Source: Oscillospiraceae bacterium
GTDB taxonomy: Bacteria; Bacillota; Clostridia; Oscillospirales; Oscillospiraceae
Assembly: GCA_916988195.3 (NCBI GenBank)
Contig: CAKASQ030000050.1
Span: forward strand, 62,001 to 126,000
Reading direction: 5' to 3'
DNA: 64,000 bases
The notes beneath the pieces are model-generated. The model had not been told where the DNA came from and did not search any database. It saw only the letters and a list, made by a program, of their open reading frames with translations. The translations under genes were made by a program, and so were the position numbers. Each line of letters begins with the position of its first letter. Positions within the stretch are counted from its first letter, which is position 1. This document shows positions 42,056 to 49,519 of the stretch, one piece after another.

Positions 42056-43251
42056 TGAAAAAAAGAATTCTTTCCGTTCTGCTTCTCACGGTACTCCTCG
42101 TCTCGCAGCTTCCTACGACGTCCTTTGCCGCGCAGAACGAGATCACGGTCTATAACTGGGGCCAGTACATCTCCGACGGCACGGACGACAGCATGGACGT
42201 CATCAAGGAGTTCGAAGCGGAGACCGGCATCAAGGTCAACTATCTGACGTTTGACTCCAACGAGTCGATGTACACGAAGCTCAAAACCGGCGGCACGTCG
42301 TATGATGTGATCATCCCCTCGGACTACATGATCGCAAAGCTCATTTCCGAGGATATGCTCGAGCCCATTGACTTTGCCAACACCCCGAACTACCAGTACA
42401 TCGACGAGGCGTTCCGTGATCAGGCTTACGACCCGGAAAACAAATACTCCGTTCCCTACACGTGGGGTACGGTCGGCCTGATCTACAACACGCAGTACGT
42501 TTCCGACGAGGACGCGAAGAGCTGGAGCTGCCTTTGGAACAGCAAGTATGCCGGCAAGCTTCTCATGTTCGATAATCCTCGCGACGCGTTCGCCATCGCC
42601 GAGTCGATGCTTGGCTACAGCTACAATACAGAAGACGCGCAGGAGCTCAAGAACGCCGCCGATCTTCTTGCCACGCAGAAGCCCGTTTTGCAGGCCTACG
42701 TCATGGACCAGATCTTTGACAAGCTCGAGCGCGGCGAAGCATGGGCCGCCCCCTATTATGCGGGCGACTATCTGACCATGGTTGAGGAAAACCCCGACCT
42801 TGCCTTCAGCTTCCCCGAGGAGGGCTTCAACATCTTTATTGACGCCATGTGCATCCCCAAGGGCTGCCAGAACAAGGAGGGCGCGGAAGCGTTCATCAAC
42901 TTCCTCTGCCGTCCGGATGTTTCGGCCGCGAACCTGGACTACATCGGTTACTCCACGCCGGAGACAGCTGCAAAGGAATACATGGACGAGGAGGTCATTG
43001 AAAGCCCTGTCTCCTACCCCGACGATGAGACGCTCGCGCGCAGCGAATCGTTTGCAGAGCTCGGCGTCGAGGCAACACAGACAATGAACGACCTGTGGCT
43101 TTCGGTTAAGACCGAGGGCGCGAACACCACGCTCTATCTCGCCCTGACCATTGCCGCCGTTGCTGCTGTCATCGCCTTCTTCCTCATTTCCGCCGCTGTT
43201 ACAAGGCGCAGAAAAGCAAGACGCTGCCGCAAATGGCGCGAGACGCAATAA
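42055..43251 (+). CDS. potD: Polyamine-binding protein with C-terminal membrane anchor
   Basis: 398 residues. Signal peptide MKKRILSVLLLTVLLVSQ ending near SFAA-Q, then a PotD/PotF-type binding protein (ITVYNWGQYISDG; EFEAETGIKVNYLTFDSNESM). There is no lipobox Cys. Instead residues ~362-385 (ANTTLYLALTIAAVAAVIAF...) form a membrane helix followed by a basic tail, so the binding domain is tethered by its C-terminus. The ligand, spermidine or putrescine, is inferred from the operon. Confidence 0.9.
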   Translation: MKKRILSVLLLTVLLVSQLPTTSFAAQNEITVYNWGQYISDGTDDSMDVIKEFEAETGIKVNYLTFDSNESMYTKLKTGGTSYDVIIPSDYMIAKLISEDMLEPIDFANTPNYQYIDEAFRDQAYDPENKYSVPYTWGTVGLIYNTQYVSDEDAKSWSCLWNSKYAGKLLMFDNPRDAFAIAESMLGYSYNTEDAQELKNAADLLATQKPVLQAYVMDQIFDKLERGEAWAAPYYAGDYLTMVEENPDLAFSFPEEGFNIFIDAMCIPKGCQNKEGAEAFINFLCRPDVSAANLDYIGYSTPETAAKEYMDEEVIESPVSYPDDETLARSESFAELGVEATQTMNDLWLSVKTEGANTTLYLALTIAAVAAVIAFFLISAAVTRRRKARRCRKWRETQ

Positions 43252-43259
43252 AAGCAAAA

Positions 43260-43294
43260 GGAACCTCCGGACATTCGGGGGTTCCCTTCTTTTA
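43260..43294 (+). terminator. terminator of potABCD
   Basis: GGAACCTCCG (43260-43269) pairs with CGGGGGTTCC (43276-43285), then CTTCTTTT. Confidence 0.8.
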
Positions 43295-43333
43295 TCTATG
43301 GAAAATCCGCAAAAGACTCATTCCACGGCTTTC

Positions 43334-43711
43334 TTATGCGTGCTTCAGCAGTTCAATATCCCGGCTGTGCTGGCGGACGACCGAGCGCAGGACAGAGACC
43401 TCTTCCTCGAGCTCATCGACCCGGCTCTTCGGCGCGAGCGTTTCTAGCATGGTCTGCTGGTTTTCAAATAGCAGATTGAATTTCGGCTCAAAGTACGATT
43501 CCATCAGAGCCGCGGCGCCCTGCATCGCTTCTTTCAGGGTCTGACTCGCAGATTCTTCGATTTTTGCGCCCATGCGCTGCTCGGATGCCTCAATTTTTGC
43601 AGTCATACGTTGTTCAGATTCTTGAATTTTTGTAGTCATACGTTGTTCGGATTCTTGAATTTTTGAATCTATGATCTGTGCGATCGCCTGTAAATCTCTT
43701 TCGTCGAGCAT
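43334..43711 (-). CDS. Small coiled-coil protein with hendecad repeats
   Basis: 125 residues from ATG 43711 (MLDERDLQAIAQIID), with GGAGG 9 bases upstream. Residues ~18-60 are four tandem 11-residue repeats of the form K-I-x-E-S-E-Q-R-M-x-x, which suits a right-handed hendecad coiled coil; a second coiled coil (RVDELEEEVSVLRSVVRQ) closes the protein. No membrane segment or enzyme motif. Function unknown. It sits just outside the accessory island. Confidence 0.8.
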   Translation of the reverse strand: MLDERDLQAIAQIIDSKIQESEQRMTTKIQESEQRMTAKIEASEQRMGAKIEESASQTLKEAMQGAAALMESYFEPKFNLLFENQQTMLETLAPKSRVDELEEEVSVLRSVVRQHSRDIELLKHA

Positions 43712-43795
43712 GCCGCTTTCCCTCCTCTTTTTTACCATTATAGCTGTTTTGCGCGGCTTGTCAATGCGTGTCAGGTGCGCAGTCCGAATAGAAAT

Positions 43796-43836
43796 AGAAA
43801 AGCAGTCAATTTCACGAAGAAATCAACTGCTTTTCT
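43796..43836 (-). terminator. terminator-like hairpin next to the tRNA-end remnant
   Basis: AGAAAAGCAGT (43796-43806) pairs perfectly with ACTGCTTTTCT (43826-43836). It abuts the tRNA-like 14-mer at 43836-43849, in the same arrangement as the hairpin that follows the real tRNA. Confidence 0.6.
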
Positions 43837-43849
43837 GGTACGTCGGAAG
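43836..43849. repeat. candidate attachment-site copy, left end
   Basis: Matches the last bases and CCA of the tRNA-Arg gene at 13 of 14 positions, same orientation. About 145 bases of further noncoding DNA follow it before the inner repeats. Confidence 0.55.
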
Positions 43850-43945
43850 TTTGCAAGCAAAAACACGCCAGTGGCATGTTTTTTCGCAGCAAAGTCCCTT
43901 CCCAAGAGGCCGGCGCCTACGCCGGGCGATTGGAAAGGCGCAAAA

Positions 43946-43979
43946 CAAAACTCCGCAAGATAAATCTTGCGGAGTTTTG
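43946..43979 (-). terminator. strong hairpin at the end of the minus-strand defence block
   Basis: Sixteen-base perfect stem: CAAAACTCCGCAAGAT (43946-43961) with ATCTTGCGGAGTTTTG (43964-43979). On the minus strand it is followed by TTTTGCGCC. Noncoding stretch 43739-44046 otherwise holds no gene. Confidence 0.6.
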
Positions 43980-44025
43980 AAAAAAGAGACCTATTTTAAT
44001 ACAAAACGCACACGGCTCTTCTTTT

Positions 44026-44060
44026 CGTTAAATTGTGTAGGAATCGTTAAAAGGTATCTG
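44026..44060. repeat. CGTTAAA-type motifs, left end of island
   Basis: CGTTAAATTGTGTAGG (44026-44041) and CGTTAAAAGGTATCTG (44045-44060). They resemble the pair at 60527-60617 near the other end and could be recombinase arm sites. Confidence 0.45.
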
Positions 44061-44175
44061 TTACTACTGAAAAACGCTCCAGCGGGCTGTAGTAATCCTT
44101 GCCACTCTCTCGGATGATATACCCGTTGTCCAGGCAGTTATCAGCATTCTGTTTGAGGATCAGATAATGGCACAT
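44047..44175 (-). CDS. Small ORF downstream of the 89-residue gene
   Basis: 42 residues (MCHYLILKQNADNCLDNGYI...). It starts 4 bases after the preceding stop (44180) and no other start is available. There is no clear ribosome binding site, so coupling would be needed. Charged and aromatic, no membrane segment. No family recognised; it could be real or chance. Its stop lies inside one of the CGTTAAA motifs. Confidence 0.35.
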   Translation of the reverse strand: MCHYLILKQNADNCLDNGYIIRESGKDYYSPLERFSVVTDTF

Positions 44176-44179
44176 AAAA

Positions 44180-44449
44180 CTATCTCATGCCCAGCAGTTC
44201 CTCTTTGATGTGGTCAAACTCGCCCATAATATCCCTAGTTCTGATGCCATCGACAGTAAGTGTGGGAGTTGGGTCGTCTCCTCTATGAGAGGATGCCATC
44301 AAAGCTGCGCCGCATCCGACTTTAAATATCCACAGCCCGTTGCTTTTCCACCGTAAGTTTTGCTCTGGAATAACCACCGCAAAAAACTGTTCATTTTCAA
44401 TCGATTCTAGCGGTATTGTTGTTGCTGTTGGGATTTTCGAAGTAGCCAT
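44180..44449 (-). CDS. Hypothetical protein, 89 residues
   Basis: MATSKIPTATTIPLESIENE at the start. A compact, probably soluble protein with FFAVVIPEQNLRWKSNGLWIFKVGCG in the middle and a charged C-terminus (FDHIKEELLGMR). It begins 26 bases after the DUF4238 gene, with AAAGGAGAT 9 bases upstream of the ATG, so co-expression is likely. No family recognised. Its steady linkage to DUF4238 would be worth testing. Confidence 0.65.
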   Translation of the reverse strand: MATSKIPTATTIPLESIENEQFFAVVIPEQNLRWKSNGLWIFKVGCGAALMASSHRGDDPTPTLTVDGIRTRDIMGEFDHIKEELLGMR

Positions 44450-44475
44450 AATATCTCCTTTCGCGTTGCGGTCTA

Positions 44476-45486
44476 TTACCAGTTGATAATAACGAACTCA
44501 TCAGCATTTTCACGGATAACCGTATTGTAACGCTGTACGGCTTCGTCAGCAATGTGCGTGATGTAATAAGAGTTGTCATTATCTGTGTTTTTGCCTTGCA
44601 CCATTAAAATCCGTGGAGTAATCGGTAAGAGTCCTGCAAGCGCATTATCTGGTCGCTTGTAAATAAATGCCGGAGTGTCGCTGGTTATGAACATAGTCGG
44701 GCCGTCAGAAACCAGGAAGTGAAACGAAGTGTGCTTCAAATTGGCCATTGCTGCTTGGTAGATAACCCCGGTATCGTTCAAATACTGACGATAATACTGC
44801 AAAAGCAAATCATGGCGCATTTCTTCCTCGGCAGTCTTTAGCGAGGGCAGTATGCGATCCTCCTCTGGAATATCTATATCTCCCAGCCTCATAATGTCAT
44901 GACATAACCACGAGAGGGCGCTTTCAAATTGAGCGTTTGAAGTAAATCCGCGCCAATCCAAAGCGGTAAAGAACTTCATAATATATTCACGGTCAAAAGC
45001 AGGTATGGAATTGGTAGTGGCGTTAAGAACCTTATTCTCAATAATAGAAACTTGGGTTGACCAAGTGTTTTCGTATTTTGTTGACCAGTTGGCCTCAATA
45101 TCTTTGATTTTTACTTGCTCAATTTCATGCCGAATCCGCTTTTTGCTTACAGGTGTTCCGTCTGTACGGGTGATTTCCCATTTATCGAAATCATAAAACA
45201 CCTTGTTCAGTTCAAGGGTATCCTGGATCACCTTACCCTCATAGGTAACGGTATAAGGCGAAACAGAAGCAAAAATCAGATCCGCATCTGCCTGTGTGCA
45301 GATTGGCATTCCTACCTTTATGGAATGAAAATCCGTGATCCCGGCGATGTTTTCTTTATTTCGTTCTACGATAACACCAGGATCATTCTTAAATTCTACT
45401 CTGAGTGTTCCATTGCCACGACTCCAAGCCGACATATAAGTTTGCGGGATGAGGTGATGGTATTTGGCTTGCGTTTCATTTGCCAT
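44476..45486 (-). CDS. DUF4238 domain protein
   Basis: 336 residues. The N-terminus KYHHLIPQTYMSAWSRGNG fits the DUF4238 pattern (Q/H-H-x-x-P-Q-x-Y-L-x-x-W), and SFHFLVSDGPTMFITSDTPAF near residue 255 is the second conserved block (F-x-T-S-D-x-P). No membrane helix. The activity is unknown, but DUF4238 genes are common in defence islands. GGAGG lies 7 bases before the ATG. It lies 69 bases after the GIY-YIG nuclease with a hairpin between them. Confidence 0.8.
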   Translation of the reverse strand: MANETQAKYHHLIPQTYMSAWSRGNGTLRVEFKNDPGVIVERNKENIAGITDFHSIKVGMPICTQADADLIFASVSPYTVTYEGKVIQDTLELNKVFYDFDKWEITRTDGTPVSKKRIRHEIEQVKIKDIEANWSTKYENTWSTQVSIIENKVLNATTNSIPAFDREYIMKFFTALDWRGFTSNAQFESALSWLCHDIMRLGDIDIPEEDRILPSLKTAEEEMRHDLLLQYYRQYLNDTGVIYQAAMANLKHTSFHFLVSDGPTMFITSDTPAFIYKRPDNALAGLLPITPRILMVQGKNTDNDNSYYITHIADEAVQRYNTVIRENADEFVIINW

Positions 45487-45507
45487 AGTATACCTCCAAA
45501 ATACTTA

Positions 45508-45548
45508 AGCAGTGGTGACTTGGCGATGTGAGCCCAGTCGCCACTGCT
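45508..45548. terminator. hairpin between nuclease and DUF4238 genes
   Basis: AGCAGTGGTGACT (45508-45520) pairs with AGTCGCCACTGCT (45536-45548), one mismatch. Plus-strand T-run follows directly; on the minus strand TTAAGTATTTT follows. It may partly terminate or mark a processing point. Confidence 0.5.
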
Positions 45549-45555
45549 TTTTTCT

Positions 45556-46185
45556 TTACAACAATGCTTCGTTTAAGTATTCTCTTACCCGCCGATCCAG
45601 TTCTTCGGCTGTAAATGCGCAAGGCTGAAGGCGCTCTGCCCAGGATCGGCCGGGATGCAGGCAATCCCACAAAGGCATCTTGCCGCTGTGGCGTCCCTTG
45701 CCAGGGTCATGGTTTCCGAAACCGTCTAACACGCGATTCCACACGGGCTTGAAGCGCTCGATGAGCAGGGACTCCGTCAAAGGAATCCAAATATCATCAA
45801 CGGACAGGAATCGGCAGCGGAAGTCCTCCAGCCGGAGGTTTGTAGCGGCATCCACGGATTTTGCGTGGTCAGTCAGTCTCTTGAACAATGCGGTACCAGG
45901 GTCAACGGAGTCACCCTGTCCGCCTTTTCTTGCACCGTCCGGGACTGCCTTACCTACATAAATCGGACAAGCGTACTGGTCGTTGCGGCAAACATCTGCC
46001 AAGACCTCGTAGGCAGGAAAATCGCCAACATAATAAAGAGCATAAACACCAGCACCGATAAAGGGCTCCGGTGGAAGCGGATAGATATCAGACTCCAGGA
46101 GAGCATTTGCAACGCTGGCGCCCAAGTGCCGTTTGTCCAGAGGGTTGAAGGGTTCAAATACGGGGTAATCAGATTTTTTAGCCAT
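45556..46185 (-). CDS. Eco29kI-family GIY-YIG restriction endonuclease
   Basis: 209 residues, close to R.Eco29kI in size. GIY-type strand GVYALYYVG (~46) and YIG-type PIYVGKA (~75), then the catalytic Arg helix ALFKRLTDHAKSV and Glu in LTESLLIERFKPVWN; the C-terminal DGFGNHDPGKGR is family-like. Eco29kI cuts CCGCGG, but specificity here is unproven. Its start overlaps the methylase stop by 8 bases, which couples nuclease to methylase translation. Confidence 0.88.
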   Translation of the reverse strand: MAKKSDYPVFEPFNPLDKRHLGASVANALLESDIYPLPPEPFIGAGVYALYYVGDFPAYEVLADVCRNDQYACPIYVGKAVPDGARKGGQGDSVDPGTALFKRLTDHAKSVDAATNLRLEDFRCRFLSVDDIWIPLTESLLIERFKPVWNRVLDGFGNHDPGKGRHSGKMPLWDCLHPGRSWAERLQPCAFTAEELDRRVREYLNEALL

Positions 46186-47356
46186 TGTTCACCATCCCTT
46201 TCATCTGTGTAATCACGGAATCGCCCACAGCCTTTGCCAGTTTGACAGGCACAGCATTTCCTATCTGTCTCATGCTTTCAGTCCAAGATGCGCTGAACAG
46301 ATAATCGTCTGGAAATGTCTGAATGCGTGCACTTTCTCGGACGGTGTAATACCGCACACTACCATCATCCAGCACAACCATGTTCTCGCCACCAGGAACC
46401 CCATGAGCTCCTGCCTTGATGGTTTTAGACGGCTCATCCAGCTTGCTGCCGGAGTGCCCAGCATACACTCTGGCACCATCACGGAATTCATGGTTGTTAA
46501 ACAGAGTTGCCTTGCTCAGATCAGTAGGATCAGGCAAGTCACCAATGGCGTCACGGACGGTCTGCCATCTAAGAAGCGGGGTATCAGTTTCCTCGACCGC
46601 ACGGCGGATGGAACGTAACTGCTGCGCGGACAAAGGTGTTTCAGACGGACGCTTCATGCTGTGCTCTTCCCAATACTCGCCAGTCACCCATTTTGAGTAA
46701 AGCAGTGCCTCTTGAGAGTGAGTGGCAGGTGGAAAGCTCCAACTTGCGTTGAAATCGCTTCTGAAGCCAACGATAATGACACGATGGCGGGACTGCGGTA
46801 CGCCATAGTCAGCAGCATTTAAAAGTCGGAACACAACATTGTAAGAAAGACCATCATCATGTCCGGAAGTATGGTACTGTTCTAGTAGCGTCAGATGCTC
46901 CTCCCAAGTCATTGTGGCCTTCTTCACAACTTCGGGATGTTGAAGCTGCAAGAGGATGTAATTAAAATAGGAGCTAAAAGACTTTCGAAGCAGTCCTTTG
47001 ACATTTTCAAAAATAAAAGCTTGGGGCTGTGTCTCGCGGACAGCCCTCACGGCTTCCGGAAACATATCACGCTTGTCGTTGTACGCCTGGTGCTTCCCGC
47101 CCAAAGAAAAGGGCTGGCATGGCGGGCCACCAGCAACAAGCTGAATTCTTCCCGTGTAACCATCATAGCTGACAGTCCGAACATCCGACTGGAACACCGT
47201 CCAATCATTCACGCCAGGATAACCATTGGCAATGTTTCTTTTTATATTGTCGCAGGAATCTTTGTCCCACTCAAAAAGTGCTTCGTGGTCGAAACCTGCC
47301 TGTTGTAGGCCAAGCGCAAGGCCGCCCGTTCCGCTGAATAATTCTATCGATTTCAT
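46178..47356 (-). CDS. DNA cytosine-5 methyltransferase of the R-M system
   Basis: 392 residues. C5 methylase motifs in order: FSGTGGLALGLQQAGFD (I), GGPPCQPFSLGGK (IV, catalytic Cys ~81), ENVKGLL (VI), QSRHRVIIVGF (VIII), and RESARIQTFPDDY with QIGNAVPV (IX-X). The target recognition region lies between ~220 and 330. It protects host DNA from the adjacent nuclease. Upstream is an HTH gene, 78 bases away. Confidence 0.94.
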   Translation of the reverse strand: MKSIELFSGTGGLALGLQQAGFDHEALFEWDKDSCDNIKRNIANGYPGVNDWTVFQSDVRTVSYDGYTGRIQLVAGGPPCQPFSLGGKHQAYNDKRDMFPEAVRAVRETQPQAFIFENVKGLLRKSFSSYFNYILLQLQHPEVVKKATMTWEEHLTLLEQYHTSGHDDGLSYNVVFRLLNAADYGVPQSRHRVIIVGFRSDFNASWSFPPATHSQEALLYSKWVTGEYWEEHSMKRPSETPLSAQQLRSIRRAVEETDTPLLRWQTVRDAIGDLPDPTDLSKATLFNNHEFRDGARVYAGHSGSKLDEPSKTIKAGAHGVPGGENMVVLDDGSVRYYTVRESARIQTFPDDYLFSASWTESMRQIGNAVPVKLAKAVGDSVITQMKGMVNNG

Positions 47357-47434
47357 ATTGTACCTCTTGTTTTAACAGAGTCAGTTATCGTTGCCTGCTG
47401 TAAGCGTATCACTTCAACTGTCCATAAAAAGAGA

Positions 47435-47656
47435 CTAATTCTCGGAGGTGAGCGTCTCATCCTTGATGATTTCCATGATATCCTCCACGCGGCAATCAAG
47501 TGCAACACAGATTTTTAGTATCACATCTGTGGTCACATTTTCTCCCTTGCCGAGCTTAACGAGAGAAGATGAACTGATGCCTGCTACTTTCCGTAGGTCG
47601 GATTTCTTCATATTTTTGTCAATCAGCAACTTCCAAAGCCTGTTATAACTCATTCT
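47435..47656 (-). CDS. Small Xre/Cro-type HTH regulator
   Basis: 73 residues from ATG 47656 (MRMSYNRLWKLLIDKNM); an ATG two codons on is also possible. A single helix-turn-helix: KKSDLRKVAGISSSSLVKLGKGENV, typical of Cro/CI-like HTH_26 proteins. It starts 4 bases after the ABC-3C ATPase stop and precedes the methylase, so it could be the controller (C-protein-like) of the R-M genes, the ABC-3C operon, or both. That role is inferred from position. Confidence 0.82.
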   Translation of the reverse strand, partial: RMSYNRLWKLLIDKNMKKSDLRKVAGISSSSLVKLGKGENVTTDVILKICVALDCRVEDIMEIIKDETLTSEN

Positions 47657-47660
47657 CATA

Positions 47661-49304
47661 TTAGTTTTGCTCCTCTTTATTCCAAGGCCTGCCATAAAGT
47701 TCACAGTTTCCGTCAGACAGTCTCAAAACGCAATTGCGTTCCAGAATAGCCTGTGTATCAGCCGTGTATGCTGCCTGTTTATCAAAAGCGATAAAGATTT
47801 GTTTTTCGCTTTTCTCATAAATCTTCATGATTCCATCAATCGCACCATCGCTGATGTTTTTCAAAATCAGCGAATCATGTGCTATCGCCGGCAGAGCGGT
47901 GGTAAATAGTACTGCCAAGTCATAGATGATCATGCTTCTGAAATTAGAGCCGGTCCCTGTGTCATCGGGGGTTTCAAACTTGTATCTGTTATAACTGTCA
48001 AAACGCAGATATGGCGCTTTGCGAGGCTCAGAGTGCAACTGTGCATCGAACTCCCTCATTTTGTCGTTCAGCTCAGTCTCGATTTCCAGAAGGATGCTTT
48101 CGATTGCCTTTTTCAGAATTTCATCGGCTCTGGCTTTAGCATCTTGTAACCCCTTCAATGTAAGGAAGGCTTCATTCTGTACTTTCAGAGCATCAATTTT
48201 TCCCTTGATTTCAGCGTGTCTGTCTAAGAATTCCTTTGAGATGTTGCCGATGAATCCCAGGGCACTTATTTGGGTTCGAACTTCTGCAAGTTGCTGATCC
48301 AGAGAAGCAATTTCGCTTTCGATGGATTGCCGCTCGGTGGAAAACTGCTCATCGAGGATTTGTGCCAGCTTCTGATGATATCGCTCCACCTCGTACAGCT
48401 TGCGAAGGTTTACGCTTGGAAAAAACTCCTGTAGTGCAGACAGATCCGCTTCCGTAGGATAAAGCCCATATTCCAAGCTCATGGTCACCAACTTTAGCTT
48501 GCGCTGCTTGGATTGCAGTTCAGTCTCAAGCATCAAACGCTGAGCATCAAGCTGGGCTTTCTCCTTACCTTTCTCAATTTCTTCTTCGGTGTGCCCTTGA
48601 TCCGCTTGCTGAGTAAGTGTACTGAGTTGAATCTCGAGGTCTCTAATGAGAGCGAGATTTTCCTCGTATTGATTTTTGCCGCCGACAAGGTTGGATACAA
48701 AGTGGTATTTCCGAGCCTCTTTAAATACATCGAGTTTCTTCTTTTCCTCGGCAAGGTTCTGACGGTACACCTGAATGTCCTTGTTTCTGTCAAACAGAGC
48801 AACCAACATCGCAATGGATTTCTCCATATCCTGTCCTGGTATACCGCGCAGCGGTCGGCGCTCGTCTGTATTGTCTTTACCGTAGATTCTAAAGAAACTA
48901 CTCAGTGCTATCCTGAAAGACAAGCCATCGAAGTCCATGTGATACTGCGATTTCAACCAGTCTACAAACTCAGCTTTTGTCCAATGTGGTCCAATCAGAT
49001 CATAGTTCTCTTTACAAAGAAACACCTTGTCGGCATCCTCTGTAGCACGGGCAAAATAGTGCTTTTGACCATCGAACTGGAATGCAAAGAATATAGTATG
49101 GTGTCCAATGTGTTTTACACCATCGCTTTTCAGATAGGTGTCGCCCCCAAAAACAAAATCTATTGCCAGCATGGCAGAGGATTTTCCGATAGAGTTTGCG
49201 CCATCTTCTTTGCCTAGAACAACATTAAGCCCTTTTTTGAAACGAATCGTAGGGCGAATTTCACCCTGCTCCATAAACACCGGTGAAAACATCTCTACAA
49301 GCAT
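47661..49304 (-). CDS. ABC-3C system ATPase, DUF2326 protein
   Basis: 547 residues. SMC/Rad50-like: N-terminal P-loop in GKEDGANSIGKSS (~31-43), coiled coils at ~190-290 and ~310-420, and a C-terminal DUF2326 region with FRSMIIYDLAVLFTTALPAIAHDSLIL and IDGIMKIYEKSEKQIFIAFDKQ. Such ATPases are the core of ABC three-component (ABC-3C) conflict systems. It overlaps the small middle component by 10 bases. The partner with a variable C-terminal domain is upstream. Confidence 0.85.
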   Translation of the reverse strand: MLVEMFSPVFMEQGEIRPTIRFKKGLNVVLGKEDGANSIGKSSAMLAIDFVFGGDTYLKSDGVKHIGHHTIFFAFQFDGQKHYFARATEDADKVFLCKENYDLIGPHWTKAEFVDWLKSQYHMDFDGLSFRIALSSFFRIYGKDNTDERRPLRGIPGQDMEKSIAMLVALFDRNKDIQVYRQNLAEEKKKLDVFKEARKYHFVSNLVGGKNQYEENLALIRDLEIQLSTLTQQADQGHTEEEIEKGKEKAQLDAQRLMLETELQSKQRKLKLVTMSLEYGLYPTEADLSALQEFFPSVNLRKLYEVERYHQKLAQILDEQFSTERQSIESEIASLDQQLAEVRTQISALGFIGNISKEFLDRHAEIKGKIDALKVQNEAFLTLKGLQDAKARADEILKKAIESILLEIETELNDKMREFDAQLHSEPRKAPYLRFDSYNRYKFETPDDTGTGSNFRSMIIYDLAVLFTTALPAIAHDSLILKNISDGAIDGIMKIYEKSEKQIFIAFDKQAAYTADTQAILERNCVLRLSDGNCELYGRPWNKEEQN

Positions 49305-49519
49305 ATAAACACCTTACCTTCATCATTAATGTCTGCTGCCCGCAGAGCATACAGACAATCCATGACGGATAGAAAATCTGTCGCATCACTGAGTTCCGGT
49401 TTTAGTTTATCATATAACTCAAACACAGGAACAGGATCATCTTTGATTTCACTCAGCACCTTGGGGATTAGCGCCAGGGTGCTGTTTTTATATGAATACA
49501 GTTTATTCGGTAATTGCAT
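49295..49519 (-). CDS. ABC-3C system middle component
   Basis: 74 residues from ATG 49519 (MQLPNKLYSYKNSTLALIP). Small, winged-helix-like protein; the pattern N-K-L-Y-S-Y-x-x-S and DFLSVMDCLYALRAADIND fits the middle components (MC6-like) that always sit between the ATPase and the third component. Overlaps both neighbours (17 and 10 bases). The subfamily number is from memory and less certain than the general role. Confidence 0.75.
   Translation of the reverse strand: MQLPNKLYSYKNSTLALIPKVLSEIKDDPVPVFELYDKLKPELSDATDFLSVMDCLYALRAADINDEGKVFICL

Noticed and set aside
42049-43257. A 402-codon minus-strand frame
   Set aside because: Antisense to potD, whose signal peptide and binding-protein motifs are clear.
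48513-49217. 234-codon plus-strand frame in the ABC-3C region
   Set aside because: Antisense to the DUF2326 ATPase, which has a P-loop and coiled coils.
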